From Pseudomonas sp. BGI-2 (GTDB lineage Bacteria; Pseudomonadota; Gammaproteobacteria; Pseudomonadales; Pseudomonadaceae), in NCBI RefSeq assembly GCF_004310295.1, contig NZ_SISB01000017.1, forward strand, positions 1 through 64,000: a DNA stretch of 64,000 nucleotides, read 5' to 3'. Made by a program: the position numbers and the translations under genes. Below, in pieces: positions 55,610-64,000 of this stretch. Position 1 is the stretch's first letter, and each line of letters starts with the position of its first letter. The notes under the pieces are model-generated. The model was not told where the DNA came from. It was given only the letters and a program-made list of their open reading frames with translations, and ran no database searches.

Positions 55610-56595
55610 GTCCAGCTCCTGACCAATGCGGCGAACGGCGGCCGCTGACGGGTTTCCTCGGGAAGGCGTGCGAGCAATGCGGGGATTTCGTGGTAACGGC
55701 CGGCCTCGAACGCCAACTCGGCGCGAAACGGCAGCACTTGTGCCGCGCCCATGCCGTTTTCCTGAGCCTGACTCAGCAGCACCTCGGCACGCTCGACGTC
55801 ACCTCGCTCCAGCGCGATGCGCCCGGCCAGCAGCACCAGCTCACCGCCCTCACCCGCGGCCAGGCCAAGCTCGGCATGTTCGCTGGCTTGATTGAGCACG
55901 TGGTCGAGCACGCTGCCTTGGGCCAGGCCCAGATACGCCAGCTCCCAATACCAACGCGCCAGCCTGCCGTGCAGCGCACCCGCCGCTTTGGCATTGGCGT
56001 CGACCAGTTCGCCGAGCGCGATCTGGATGTGCAGGTTGATGTCGCTTTCCTGCTTGTCGAGCATCGAATACGCCAGCAGCCGCACGTCGTCACTCGGGTC
56101 ACCGAGGGCCAGTTTGAGGATCGGCACCGCTTCTTTGCCGGGCATGCGCCGAGTGGCCAACAGGGCTGCCAGACGCTGATCCGGATCCGGCGCGTGACGC
56201 AACACGTCCTGCAAACCGCCATCGGCATAGATCGGCGAGTGCAGTTGCACCTGCGCCCGAAACGGCAGTTTCGGGATGCCCACCGCTTGCCACGCTTGCT
56301 TGTCGCGTTTGCGCGGCAGGTACAGCGCCGGGAAGATCGCCGCCACCACGCCGACCGCGCCGAGCACCGGCACGAAGAACGCCAGGCTGAAGATAAACAG
56401 CGGGCTCCACGGCAGCGGCGAACGGTAGCGCGCCGGCAGCAACAGCCACACGGCCGCGCACAACATCACGCACGCCAGGCCATGGCTGAGGGTGAACACC
56501 AGCAATTGTTGTAACTCGGGCGCCGCGAGCCACAAACTGGCCCAACTGCCCGCCTCTAACAACAAGGCTCCGCTAAACAGCCACTTGCTGATCAT
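55606..56595 (-). CDS. pelE: Pel assembly protein PelE
   Basis: The 329-residue protein has hydrophobic segments near the N-terminus (about 5-55 and 65-90) and a helical TPR-like C-terminal half (LGELVDANAKAAGALHG; ALERGDVERAEVLLSQAQ). In P. aeruginosa PelE is an inner membrane scaffold binding PelD and PelF. The start lies inside the pelD end by 23 bases and its stop overlaps pelF, showing tight coupling. Confidence 0.93.
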   Translation of the reverse strand: MISKWLFSGALLLEAGSWASLWLAAPELQQLLVFTLSHGLACVMLCAAVWLLLPARYRSPLPWSPLFIFSLAFFVPVLGAVGVVAAIFPALYLPRKRDKQAWQAVGIPKLPFRAQVQLHSPIYADGGLQDVLRHAPDPDQRLAALLATRRMPGKEAVPILKLALGDPSDDVRLLAYSMLDKQESDINLHIQIALGELVDANAKAAGALHGRLARWYWELAYLGLAQGSVLDHVLNQASEHAELGLAAGEGGELVLLAGRIALERGDVERAEVLLSQAQENGMGAAQVLPFRAELAFEAGRYHEIPALLARLPEETRQRPPFAALVRSWT

Positions 56596-57949
56596 TCAGG
56601 CCACACTCGTTGAACAGGAAATTACGCAGCCCGTTGCGTTCACAGCCAGGCTCCAGGTTGAACGGCAACACGCGCACGCCGAGGCTGTCGAGGCTGCTTT
56701 CAATGCCAAAGTGTTCGTGCAGCATCAGGTTCATCCGCGCCAGATAACCTTCGGTGCCTTGCGGACTGGTCAACGGCAACAGCACCAACAACAGCTGATG
56801 ATCGCGGTTGTTACGCAGCGGCAACTGCAGATCGAGGCCACGCTGGCTGCGTTCGAACAGACGCGACAGCTCATCGTTGGGACGGGTGATTTCAAAGGCG
56901 AAAAGACCGGCCGCCAGTTTGTGCTGCTCGACGTCCACCAGCGAACGCTTGAGTTGCAGCGTGAACTGCTGCGCATCGGCGTCGGCCAATTGCAGCACTT
57001 GCGGGTCGCGGCGCAGCAGGTCGGCGATGTGCCCGGCGAGCAACGACAACAGGCTCAGCGTGCGATCCTGGAAAGCGAAGAACGGCATCTGCCGCACCGC
57101 CAGAATCGCCAGCAAACGCCCCTCGGCATCAATCAACGGAATGCAGGCCTGCAACGACGAGAACTGCGCCGAGCTGCCGGCATCAATCAGTTCCTGACGC
57201 ACGCTGACCAGTTCGCCACGCTCCAGGCACAACTTGACCAGACCGTCTTCGGTGCCCAAAGGCCCCATGACACCGATGGTCGCCAAGGCTTCGGGCAACA
57301 CGTTCTCTTCACGCTCATCGACGCGGTACAACCCGGCCACGCGCAACGTGCCGTACTGTCCCAACATGGTCACGATCGGATCGGCCAGCGCGGCCAATGC
57401 ATCGCCTTCGTCCGGCATCACTCGCAGTTTTTCGCGCAAGCCCAGCAACGAACTGCGCAGACTCTGATCGCTGCCCGCCACGCGCTGTTCCAGCAGGTCG
57501 TGGGAGACCCGCAGGATCTGGTGCGCGCGAGTGAATTCGTCGAGTCGATACTGGCGGTAATCGTTGGCCATCTGCAGACGCTGCAAGCGCCGCTCCCAAA
57601 GATCGCGAACCTCGCCCACCAGCATGCCGCTGACCAGCACACCGACAATGAAGGACGGATCGAGCTGGGTGTAGGCTTCATGCCCGCTATAGCGCAGTAC
57701 AAACAGTGCCGCCACCAAGAGGCTGGCGCTGAGCAGGCCACGCACAAAACCATAACGCACACCCAGCAGCAGCGGTGCCAGCACCGGCCAGGGAAAACCG
57801 GCGTGCATTTGCAACGGGTCTTGCGGGGTCAGCCACAAGCCCAGGCCGATGGCCGCGCCGGTGACCAACAGCGTTTCCAGCCAAGACACCGGACCGCTGG
57901 CACGCGGCGCGAGGCTGTAATCCATGTGAGGAGAGTTCATTGCATTCAC
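56573..57949 (-). CDS. pelD: c-di-GMP receptor PelD
   Basis: The 458-residue protein has four membrane helices (about 20-115), a short coiled region, a GAF domain (about 185-315) and a degenerate GGDEF domain. The c-di-GMP I-site RxxD is visible as Arg370-Gly-Leu-Asp373. Binding activates Pel polymer synthesis. The start is GTG 57949 overlapping the pelC stop (GTGA); ATG 57940 is an alternative three codons in. Confidence 0.95.
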   Translation of the reverse strand: MNAMNSPHMDYSLAPRASGPVSWLETLLVTGAAIGLGLWLTPQDPLQMHAGFPWPVLAPLLLGVRYGFVRGLLSASLLVAALFVLRYSGHEAYTQLDPSFIVGVLVSGMLVGEVRDLWERRLQRLQMANDYRQYRLDEFTRAHQILRVSHDLLEQRVAGSDQSLRSSLLGLREKLRVMPDEGDALAALADPIVTMLGQYGTLRVAGLYRVDEREENVLPEALATIGVMGPLGTEDGLVKLCLERGELVSVRQELIDAGSSAQFSSLQACIPLIDAEGRLLAILAVRQMPFFAFQDRTLSLLSLLAGHIADLLRRDPQVLQLADADAQQFTLQLKRSLVDVEQHKLAAGLFAFEITRPNDELSRLFERSQRGLDLQLPLRNNRDHQLLLVLLPLTSPQGTEGYLARMNLMLHEHFGIESSLDSLGVRVLPFNLEPGCERNGLRNFLFNECGLNDQQVAV

Positions 57950-58464
57950 TCGAACCGAAGGGCGCCAACAAGTGTGTCGAGCACCGTTTGCGCAGTGCCG
58001 GCGAGGCTTTCACGGGACCAGCCCGCACGCGCGCCGCTTTTGCTCCAGAGCACACGACCGCTGCTGGCTTCGAGCACGCGCAGGCTGATGCCCACCGCCG
58101 GCTCGCCGTCCAGACCGTTCTTGTACTGCCACTCTTCAACGCTGCCGGCGACCACGTAATCGAGCTTCTGATCCCGTGCCCAGTCGAGGGCGCCGGCCAG
58201 GCGTTCGTTGTCATCCATCAGTGCTTGCTCGCCCTGAGTGCTGACCGGGTAAACCCGTGGTTGCAGGCCATGGCTGCTGAGCACGCTGAGCAGGATCTGC
58301 TCGGCGCGTTCACCGGCCTGCGGGGTTTGCGAATAGTTGATCATCGGCACGGTGCCCCACTTCGCAGTACGCGGAAGATTCGGGCTGGTGTCGCCAGTGA
58401 AACTGGTGCAACCGGCGACAAACAGGACTGCCAGAGCCAGGCTCAGATTACGAATTGCTTGCAT
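57946..58464 (-). CDS. pelC: Pel outer-membrane lipoprotein PelC
   Basis: The 172-residue protein starts MQAIRNLSLALAVLFVAGC at ATG 58464; seven upstream codons are rejected. Lipobox VAGC puts the lipid on Cys19. PelC forms a dodecameric ring at the inner face of the outer membrane that guides Pel to the PelB pore. The length matches the P. aeruginosa protein. Confidence 0.95.
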   Translation of the reverse strand: MQAIRNLSLALAVLFVAGCTSFTGDTSPNLPRTAKWGTVPMINYSQTPQAGERAEQILLSVLSSHGLQPRVYPVSTQGEQALMDDNERLAGALDWARDQKLDYVVAGSVEEWQYKNGLDGEPAVGISLRVLEASSGRVLWSKSGARAGWSRESLAGTAQTVLDTLVGALRFE

Positions 58465-58492
58465 CAGTTTTTCTCCTGTAAACATTTCATGA

Positions 58493-61400
58493 TCAGCGTC
58501 CGAATCGCACGCCGTAGCTCACACCCAGTGTTCCGCCCGCCTGACCGTCCCCGCCTTGTGGCGCGGATTGGTAGCCGACGGTAAGGGCCAATTCGTCACC
58601 GCCCAGCACTTCGACGCCAATCCCGGTGTTGATGCCGTAGTTGAAGGTTTGATCCAGCCATTGCCAGCCCGCCGTCACGTCCACCAGCCAGGTGTATTGC
58701 GGGCGAGTGCGCACCAGGGCGCCCGGCAAACCGCGACGCCATGAGCTGCCGACATACAGTTGGCCATAACGACTTTGCAGCAGATCGTTGGCCGTCACGA
58801 TCGCGGGATCGTCCGAGTCATCAACGCTTTTCACCGGGCCGTCGTTGGCGCTGGACAGGTAGTCCAGCGTGCGGTCCTTGACGTTGTTGTGCTGATAATC
58901 GACGCCGCTGCGCACGGTCCAGTTAGGCCCCGCAAATTCCAGCGTGTGGTTGTATTCCATCTTCAGCGCCTGGCCGTTGCCCAGGGCATCGCCCGCACGG
59001 GTGGAGAACGATTTCTGTGCGACTTCCCAGCTGATCTGATCCCGCGCCGAGAGCCCGTGACGACCGCCGACCCACACACTGTCGTGCTGGCCGAAAGCGC
59101 GCATCAGGCCGCTGTCTTCGCTTTTGCGATGCCAGTCCAGGCCGGTCTCGATCTGGTCACTGGCGCTCAACTGCCAGGTCCGGGACAGGCCCAGGCCGGT
59201 GCGGTCATCGTCATCGCGCTGACTGGTGTCGGCGAACAGTTTGTAGCCACCGTCCTCCACCGAACGTTGCAGGGTCAGCGCGGCGTTGCGCTCATCGCCC
59301 ATGCGCGATTCGATCAGTTGATCGCTGTTGTAAGTGCCGTTCTCCAGCTCAAGGTTGGCGTACCACTGACTGCCGAGGTTGTGCGCGATTTGCAGGCGCG
59401 GTCCGTTGAATTCCAGACCGCCGAAATCCTGCTGATGCCAGGACAGCTGCGCACCTTGTGGCGTCAGTTCCTGTAGCTCAACAGCCTGGCGACGCAGTTG
59501 CTCGCGCACGGCAGCGGGTTGATCGTCACCCAGCGCGGACTCGCTTAGTTCGAGGGCTTCGTCGAATCGGCCCAGACGGCTGAGCGCCTGAGCACGTTGC
59601 GCCGGGTTCAGATCGCTACTGGCCAATAGCGTTTCGACTTGCGCCTTGTTACGGCTGCGCAAGGCTTGCTGAATTTCTTCGTAACGCTGGACCTTCAAGC
59701 CTTGGCTGCGCGCCCAATCAAGCCATTGGTCTTTCTGCGATTCCTGGTTGGTCGCGTCGAGACGTGCCAGCAAGCGTTCAAACCACAATTGCAGCATTGC
59801 TGGCGAGCCGTCCTTCCACTTCGCCACTTCCTGCTGCGCCTTGGCCGGCGAATAACTGCTGGCCATCAGGCGCAACCAGATCGCGTAACGCTGGGACGGT
59901 GGCTGAGTGTTTTCGCCTTCGGGGCTGCGCAACAGCTTCAAGCGCAACCGTTGGGCCGCATCCTGATAACCGGCGCTTTCGAGGGCATCGGCATACGCCG
60001 CGCGCACCAGCCAATCCTGCGGACTGGTCTTGAGGTACAGGCGATACCAGGCCAACGCTTCGGCATCGCGACCGAGCATCTGACTGGCACTGGCGAACGG
60101 CAGCCACAGGATTCGATCCTGACGCGCCTGGGGTTTCCATTCCGTCAGCAACGGCTTGAGCGCGGCGGTGTTGCCTTGATCGACGTACAGCCACATCAGG
60201 CGCTCGCGGAACAGGTTGTCATCCGGGAAACGCGACAAACCCAAGAGGTACAAGCGCTGCGCTTCGTCGATATTGCCCTGCTGCACCGCCAAGGCACCGC
60301 GTATCGCCAGCACTTGTGCTTGCTCGTTGGCGTCCGGGTATTGCTCGGCGTCTTTGAGCAGCGCGACCACTTGCGGCCAGTCCTGCAACTCCTGGGCTTG
60401 CTGCAAGGATTCAACCAAACGCTGCGGATCACGGGTGCGCTTCCAGCTGCCGACCATCATGGTCAGGGCGCGCTTCGGATCGCTGCTGCGATACATCGTG
60501 ATCAGCTGACTTTCGTCGCCACTGTTGAGCGAACCCTTGAGCGCGAGGAGTCTTTCCAGGGAAATCTGCAGCTCGTTGTCGAGCTCCAGATCCCACGCCA
60601 AAGCAGCCCGCAATCGCCAGTAACCCTCGTCGGTGATCTTGCGGTTATCGACGTGCAACACGTCCCACGCCGCCTGATTATCAAACAGCTTCAGGTTGGT
60701 ACTGGCCCAGTCGATGCGCTCGGTCGTGGTCAGTGCGAAGCGTTTCGAGTAGCGCTTGTAGACCTCGGTTTTCTGCGGGAATTGCCCGGTGTTTTCGAGG
60801 TTTTGCAGCAGGCGTGTCCAGGCCAGACGATGCGCTGGGTACTTGCGCAAATAGGCGTGCAACCAGCCTTCGGCTTGCGTCGGTGTGCCGCGGGATTCGT
60901 GACCGTAGATCAGCGCATCGAGTTCGACATCAGTCAGCGCACGCTGCTCCATGATCTCGGCGAGCAGGGGAATCGAACGGTCAAAATCGTACTGCTGACT
61001 TGCCAGACGCCAGGCGTGTTCACGGGTTTTCGGGTCTTCGTGCAGTTCCAGTAGACGAATCCAGTAGCCCAAGGCGGCCTGACTGTCGCCACGCCACTCG
61101 CCCAGATGCCCCATTTGCTCGAGCAACACCAAGTCATCCGGGTGTTCAGCCACGAGCTGCTGACCACTGTCCCACGCACCGGACAGGTCACCGAGGGCCA
61201 GGCGCATGCTGAATTCTTTGCGGAGGATTTGCGGGTTGTCCGGCTGCAACACTCGCCATTGATCCAGAAAACGCTGGGCCAGATCGAAGCGTTTGCTGCC
61301 GACGGCGACGTCGACGCCTTGCTCCAGCCACGGCGAATCGGTTTGCGGATCCTTGAGCTGATCCAGTTCATCGGCCAGTACGCGTGCGGCCTGATCACCA

Positions 61401-62083
61401 CGGCCGGCGGCCAACAGACTGTTGAACGCCAGTTGCGCGTATTCACGACGCCCGGACGCTTGTTGGCTGTCCTGTTTGAGCAGCAGATAGATGTCGGCGG
61501 CGCGGCCAGGTTGTTCACCGGCCAAGTACCACTGCGCGGCGGACTTGAGCGAAGCAATGCGCTGAGCCGGATCGCGATCGGCGATTTCTTCGTAAACGCT
61601 GGCAGCGAACGCCGGCGCCTGTAACGTCAATGCCAACTTGGCCAGGCTCTGCAGTTGCGGCAGCGGCAGCATGCGGTGATCGAAGCTTTTCAGGCGCTCG
61701 ATCAAGGCTTTCTGCGCGACCGGATCATCGGCCTTCGCTTCCAGCGCATCCAGTTCCAAGCGGTAATAGGCCTGCAACTCGCGTTCCGGTTTCGGCCAGC
61801 TCTCAAGGTACTGGCGCGCCTTCGGGTAGTCGCCAAGACGGATCAACAGATCGACCAGCTGCAAGCGCAGGTGATCGTCATCCGGGTGCGCCGCCAACAG
61901 CAATTCGGCGTAATTGGCCGACACCGCATCTGGCTCGCGGCCATCGGGCTGGAACACTTCTTCGCGCTGGAACGTCACCCACAGCAGGCCACCCACGGCC
62001 ACCGCCACCACCGCCAATGCCCAGGGATTGAGGAGGCGGCTGTTTTTAGTTGCTGATGAGTTAGATGCAGTAGAGCTGACCAT
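58493..62083 (-). CDS. pelB: Pel export porin with TPR scaffold PelB
   Basis: The 1196-residue protein has an N-terminal membrane helix (about 21-41), a long stretch of TPR-like helical repeats (about 45-850) and a C-terminal outer-membrane beta-barrel (about 900-1196, ending GVRFGR). The TPR part localises the deacetylase PelA, and the barrel exports the polymer. The start overlaps the pelA end by 23 bases. Confidence 0.96.
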   Translation of the reverse strand: MVSSTASNSSATKNSRLLNPWALAVVAVAVGGLLWVTFQREEVFQPDGREPDAVSANYAELLLAAHPDDDHLRLQLVDLLIRLGDYPKARQYLESWPKPERELQAYYRLELDALEAKADDPVAQKALIERLKSFDHRMLPLPQLQSLAKLALTLQAPAFAASVYEEIADRDPAQRIASLKSAAQWYLAGEQPGRAADIYLLLKQDSQQASGRREYAQLAFNSLLAAGRGDQAARVLADELDQLKDPQTDSPWLEQGVDVAVGSKRFDLAQRFLDQWRVLQPDNPQILRKEFSMRLALGDLSGAWDSGQQLVAEHPDDLVLLEQMGHLGEWRGDSQAALGYWIRLLELHEDPKTREHAWRLASQQYDFDRSIPLLAEIMEQRALTDVELDALIYGHESRGTPTQAEGWLHAYLRKYPAHRLAWTRLLQNLENTGQFPQKTEVYKRYSKRFALTTTERIDWASTNLKLFDNQAAWDVLHVDNRKITDEGYWRLRAALAWDLELDNELQISLERLLALKGSLNSGDESQLITMYRSSDPKRALTMMVGSWKRTRDPQRLVESLQQAQELQDWPQVVALLKDAEQYPDANEQAQVLAIRGALAVQQGNIDEAQRLYLLGLSRFPDDNLFRERLMWLYVDQGNTAALKPLLTEWKPQARQDRILWLPFASASQMLGRDAEALAWYRLYLKTSPQDWLVRAAYADALESAGYQDAAQRLRLKLLRSPEGENTQPPSQRYAIWLRLMASSYSPAKAQQEVAKWKDGSPAMLQLWFERLLARLDATNQESQKDQWLDWARSQGLKVQRYEEIQQALRSRNKAQVETLLASSDLNPAQRAQALSRLGRFDEALELSESALGDDQPAAVREQLRRQAVELQELTPQGAQLSWHQQDFGGLEFNGPRLQIAHNLGSQWYANLELENGTYNSDQLIESRMGDERNAALTLQRSVEDGGYKLFADTSQRDDDDRTGLGLSRTWQLSASDQIETGLDWHRKSEDSGLMRAFGQHDSVWVGGRHGLSARDQISWEVAQKSFSTRAGDALGNGQALKMEYNHTLEFAGPNWTVRSGVDYQHNNVKDRTLDYLSSANDGPVKSVDDSDDPAIVTANDLLQSRYGQLYVGSSWRRGLPGALVRTRPQYTWLVDVTAGWQWLDQTFNYGINTGIGVEVLGGDELALTVGYQSAPQGGDGQAGGTLGVSYGVRFGR

Positions 62084-64000
62084 GACTCACCTGCTTCATT
62101 GGTATTTGAAAAGTCCACAGGCCGGCGGATGCCTTGCCTGCAAAATGTTGCCCGTCCACTTCAACCCGGCAGCTGCTCGCCGAACGCACGGAGAAGGTCA
62201 GGTCGACCTGCCCGGCAAACGAAAAGCTCACGTGTTTTTCATCCACATACTTCCAGTCCAGCAACGGCAGATTGGCCTCCTCCAGCGCCGGCCGTTGATC
62301 CCGGTCGGGGCGCAACACCAGCAACGCCTGGTCACTGCTCAACGCCACATAGCGGCCTTGCGGCAGGTCGCGAACACCGGCGACGCCTTGCGAGCGCAGC
62401 AGGTCCGGCCAGCCCATTTGCGGGTCGAGTCGAAGGGTGCGCAGCGCGTCCATCCCGCGAACCTGCCAGTCACCCTCGGCGGTGCGCGCCAGACTGGCCT
62501 GATACAAACCGTGCACACGATCGAGGTAGTCGCTCATCCACAGCGACATCGGTTGCTGGTCCTTCATGTAGCCGTAGATCTCGTTCATCGCCTTGATCGA
62601 GGCCTGCTTGGTGCTCGAATAGAAGTGGTAATACAGGTGCAGACCGCGCAAACGCCGTGGGCTGTCGGTGAGATCGAAGGTGTCGATCACATCGCGAAAG
62701 CCGTAATACGGCCCCTTCCACAGGTTGGTGTAGAGGTTTTCGTTGATGATCGGCGCGTAGTACTGCAAGCCGCCTTCGGTGGGGCGCAGTAATGGATTGA
62801 GGCCGGTCAGCGACGGATTGGCCTTGGTCAGCATGGTCTCGGCGCCGTTGACGTTTTTCAGACCCGCGTCGTAAGCCAGCTTCAGCGTGGCTGCCGAGGG
62901 CAAGGCATCGCCCGGCCAGAAGATCAGCTTCACCGGTTTTTCCGGGGTGGTGAGCTGCTGGTTGATGTAGTCGCGCGAGCCAAAAATCTCACGGCGGAAG
63001 TCGATTTTGTCGTAGCCCGGAATGGCCATTTTCAAGCCGTATTCCGGTTTGAAATTTTCACGCTTCTGCGCCACTTCCGGCTGCATGAAAAACGGATGGC
63101 TGAAGGTGTGGCTGGCGACTTCGACTTTCGGGTTGGCGAACAACTCACGGGCAATCGGCTCCAGTTCGCGCGCCAGGAACGGGAACATGCCGCGCGGTGA
63201 AATCTCGCCTTCGACGATCGACACCGAGGTCAGAAACGGGTTGGGCCGAATGAAATCATCGAGCACCTGCTTGCCGGCATATGGCGTGCCGCGCACTTCC
63301 GCACGCGACGGAAAACCATCGCCATCGATGTGCACGGTGGCGATGCGGCGGCCGTTTTCGGTAGTGGTGTCCGGGCGCGGCTGAACCGGCAGGCGCAGGC
63401 TGGCCTGGAGGAAGGCGAACGGATCGAGAATCCAGCGGCTGCGTTCGTTATTCGTTTCGAGAACGTACGGCGCGAGGGCTACACCGCCCCAATCGGCCGT
63501 CGCCACCGGAGCGAATGTCTGGCCGTCGGCAGCCGTCAGCAGCAAAGCGGCTTTCGGACCGTTGGGCAGCAAGGAAATCGCGGTCAGGTCACGGGATCGG
63601 GGCTGCACCGGGGCTTCGAAGGCGCCGATCAGCGCCTTGTCCTGATAGCTGATGGTCAGCGCTTGAGTGCCGATCGGCGCCGAACGATTCAGGCCCAGGC
63701 GCTTTAGCAGCAGCGGGTCTTGAATCGGCAGACCGGAAAAGAACACCACCGGAACCTGTTCGTCCAGACGCTTGCCGATCCAGCTATTGAACGCCGCTGC
63801 GTCCTGCGGCGGGCCGCTGGTCATCCAGGTAATGATCCCGGCGTACAAGCCGCTGAAACGGTGCTCCGGTAAGGAGGCGTCGGCGGGCAGGTAATCCACG
63901 CGGTAGCCGAGGTATTCGAGCAAACCACCGAGCGATGTGTGCCCGGCGTTGCGCACCAGGTCGCCTTCGCGCGGATCGTAAAGCAGCGCGACTCGGCGCG
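62061..64000 (-). CDS. pelA: Pel deacetylase/hydrolase PelA (C-terminal part, cut by window edge)
   Basis: About 645 residues of the C-terminal part are visible; the frame is still open at 64000 (RRVALLYDPREGDLVRN). The deacetylase domain shows the metal-binding VHIDGDGFPSR and ASHTFSHPFF motifs. The far C-terminus is a carbohydrate-binding-like beta domain. PelA trims and partly deacetylates Pel in the periplasm before export. The N-terminal hydrolase domain, signal peptide and operon promoter lie outside. Confidence 0.95.
   Translation of the reverse strand, partial: RRVALLYDPREGDLVRNAGHTSLGGLLEYLGYRVDYLPADASLPEHRFSGLYAGIITWMTSGPPQDAAAFNSWIGKRLDEQVPVVFFSGLPIQDPLLLKRLGLNRSAPIGTQALTISYQDKALIGAFEAPVQPRSRDLTAISLLPNGPKAALLLTAADGQTFAPVATADWGGVALAPYVLETNNERSRWILDPFAFLQASLRLPVQPRPDTTTENGRRIATVHIDGDGFPSRAEVRGTPYAGKQVLDDFIRPNPFLTSVSIVEGEISPRGMFPFLARELEPIARELFANPKVEVASHTFSHPFFMQPEVAQKRENFKPEYGLKMAIPGYDKIDFRREIFGSRDYINQQLTTPEKPVKLIFWPGDALPSAATLKLAYDAGLKNVNGAETMLTKANPSLTGLNPLLRPTEGGLQYYAPIINENLYTNLWKGPYYGFRDVIDTFDLTDSPRRLRGLHLYYHFYSSTKQASIKAMNEIYGYMKDQQPMSLWMSDYLDRVHGLYQASLARTAEGDWQVRGMDALRTLRLDPQMGWPDLLRSQGVAGVRDLPQGRYVALSSDQALLVLRPDRDQRPALEEANLPLLDWKYVDEKHVSFSFAGQVDLTFSVRSASSCRVEVDGQHFAGKASAGLWTFQIPMKQVSHGQLYCI

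Noticed and set aside
56492..58159. 555-codon open frame opposite pelD
   Set aside because: Antisense shadow with Gln/Arg-rich composition; pelD with its RxxD site is the real gene.

Overview
The window looks like a chromosome segment of a fluorescent pseudomonad (Pseudomonas fluorescens group). This rests on gene order and protein sequence: secG-tRNA-rimP-nusA-infB-rbfA-truB-rpsO-pnp, carAB with dapB and grpE-dnaK-dnaJ, divergent fur/bamE(omlA), the pelABCDEFG operon, and Pseudomonas-type REP palindromes. No database search was possible, so the assignment is by recognition.

Bases 1 to about 8838 are an integrated accessory element that runs off the left edge. It holds the end of an IS3-family insertion sequence, two conjugation-type membrane genes, a long non-coding stretch rich in hairpins, an HTH protein plus tyrosine recombinase pair, a membrane coiled-coil gene split by an in-frame stop, and a plasmid-like replicon. 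The replicon has an AT-rich tract, four 17-bp iterons spaced exactly 21 bp apart, a perfect DnaA box and a RepA-like initiator. AlpA, an unknown 247-residue protein and a P4-type integrase follow. The integrase abuts a tRNA-Thr(CGT) gene that lacks an encoded CCA and carries unusual mismatches.

Bases 8838 to 41199 are core housekeeping DNA. The minus strand carries pnp, rpsO, truB, rbfA, infB, nusA, rimP, initiator tRNA-Met, tRNA-Leu(GAG), secG, tpiA, glmM, folP, ftsH and rlmE. After the short plus-strand yhbY come a small membrane protein, greA, carB, carA, dapB, dnaJ, dnaK and grpE, again on the minus strand. Two sigma-32-type promoters precede grpE and dnaK, and an intrinsic terminator lies in the carA leader. 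Next are recN(+), fur(-), bamE(+), rnfH and ratA(-), a sodium symporter(-) and smpB(+).

Bases 41200 to 49823 are a lactate utilisation locus: the GntR-type regulator LldR, a perfect 17-bp palindromic operator, lactate permease, LutABC (a three-part L-lactate dehydrogenase) and a large FAD/Fe-S D-lactate dehydrogenase, mostly with overlapping stop and start codons.

Bases 49824 to 52574 hold small secreted or lipoprotein genes, tmRNA (14-residue tag), a small DUF6124-like gene with a strongly structured leader, two REPIN-like repeats and ohr. Bases 52667 to 64000 are the Pel exopolysaccharide operon on the minus strand, complete from pelG to pelB with pelA cut by the right edge.

The parts most worth a second look are the integrated replicon, the two hairpin-rich leaders (3009-3122 and 51271-51485), the interrupted membrane gene and the altered tRNA-Thr at the element boundary.
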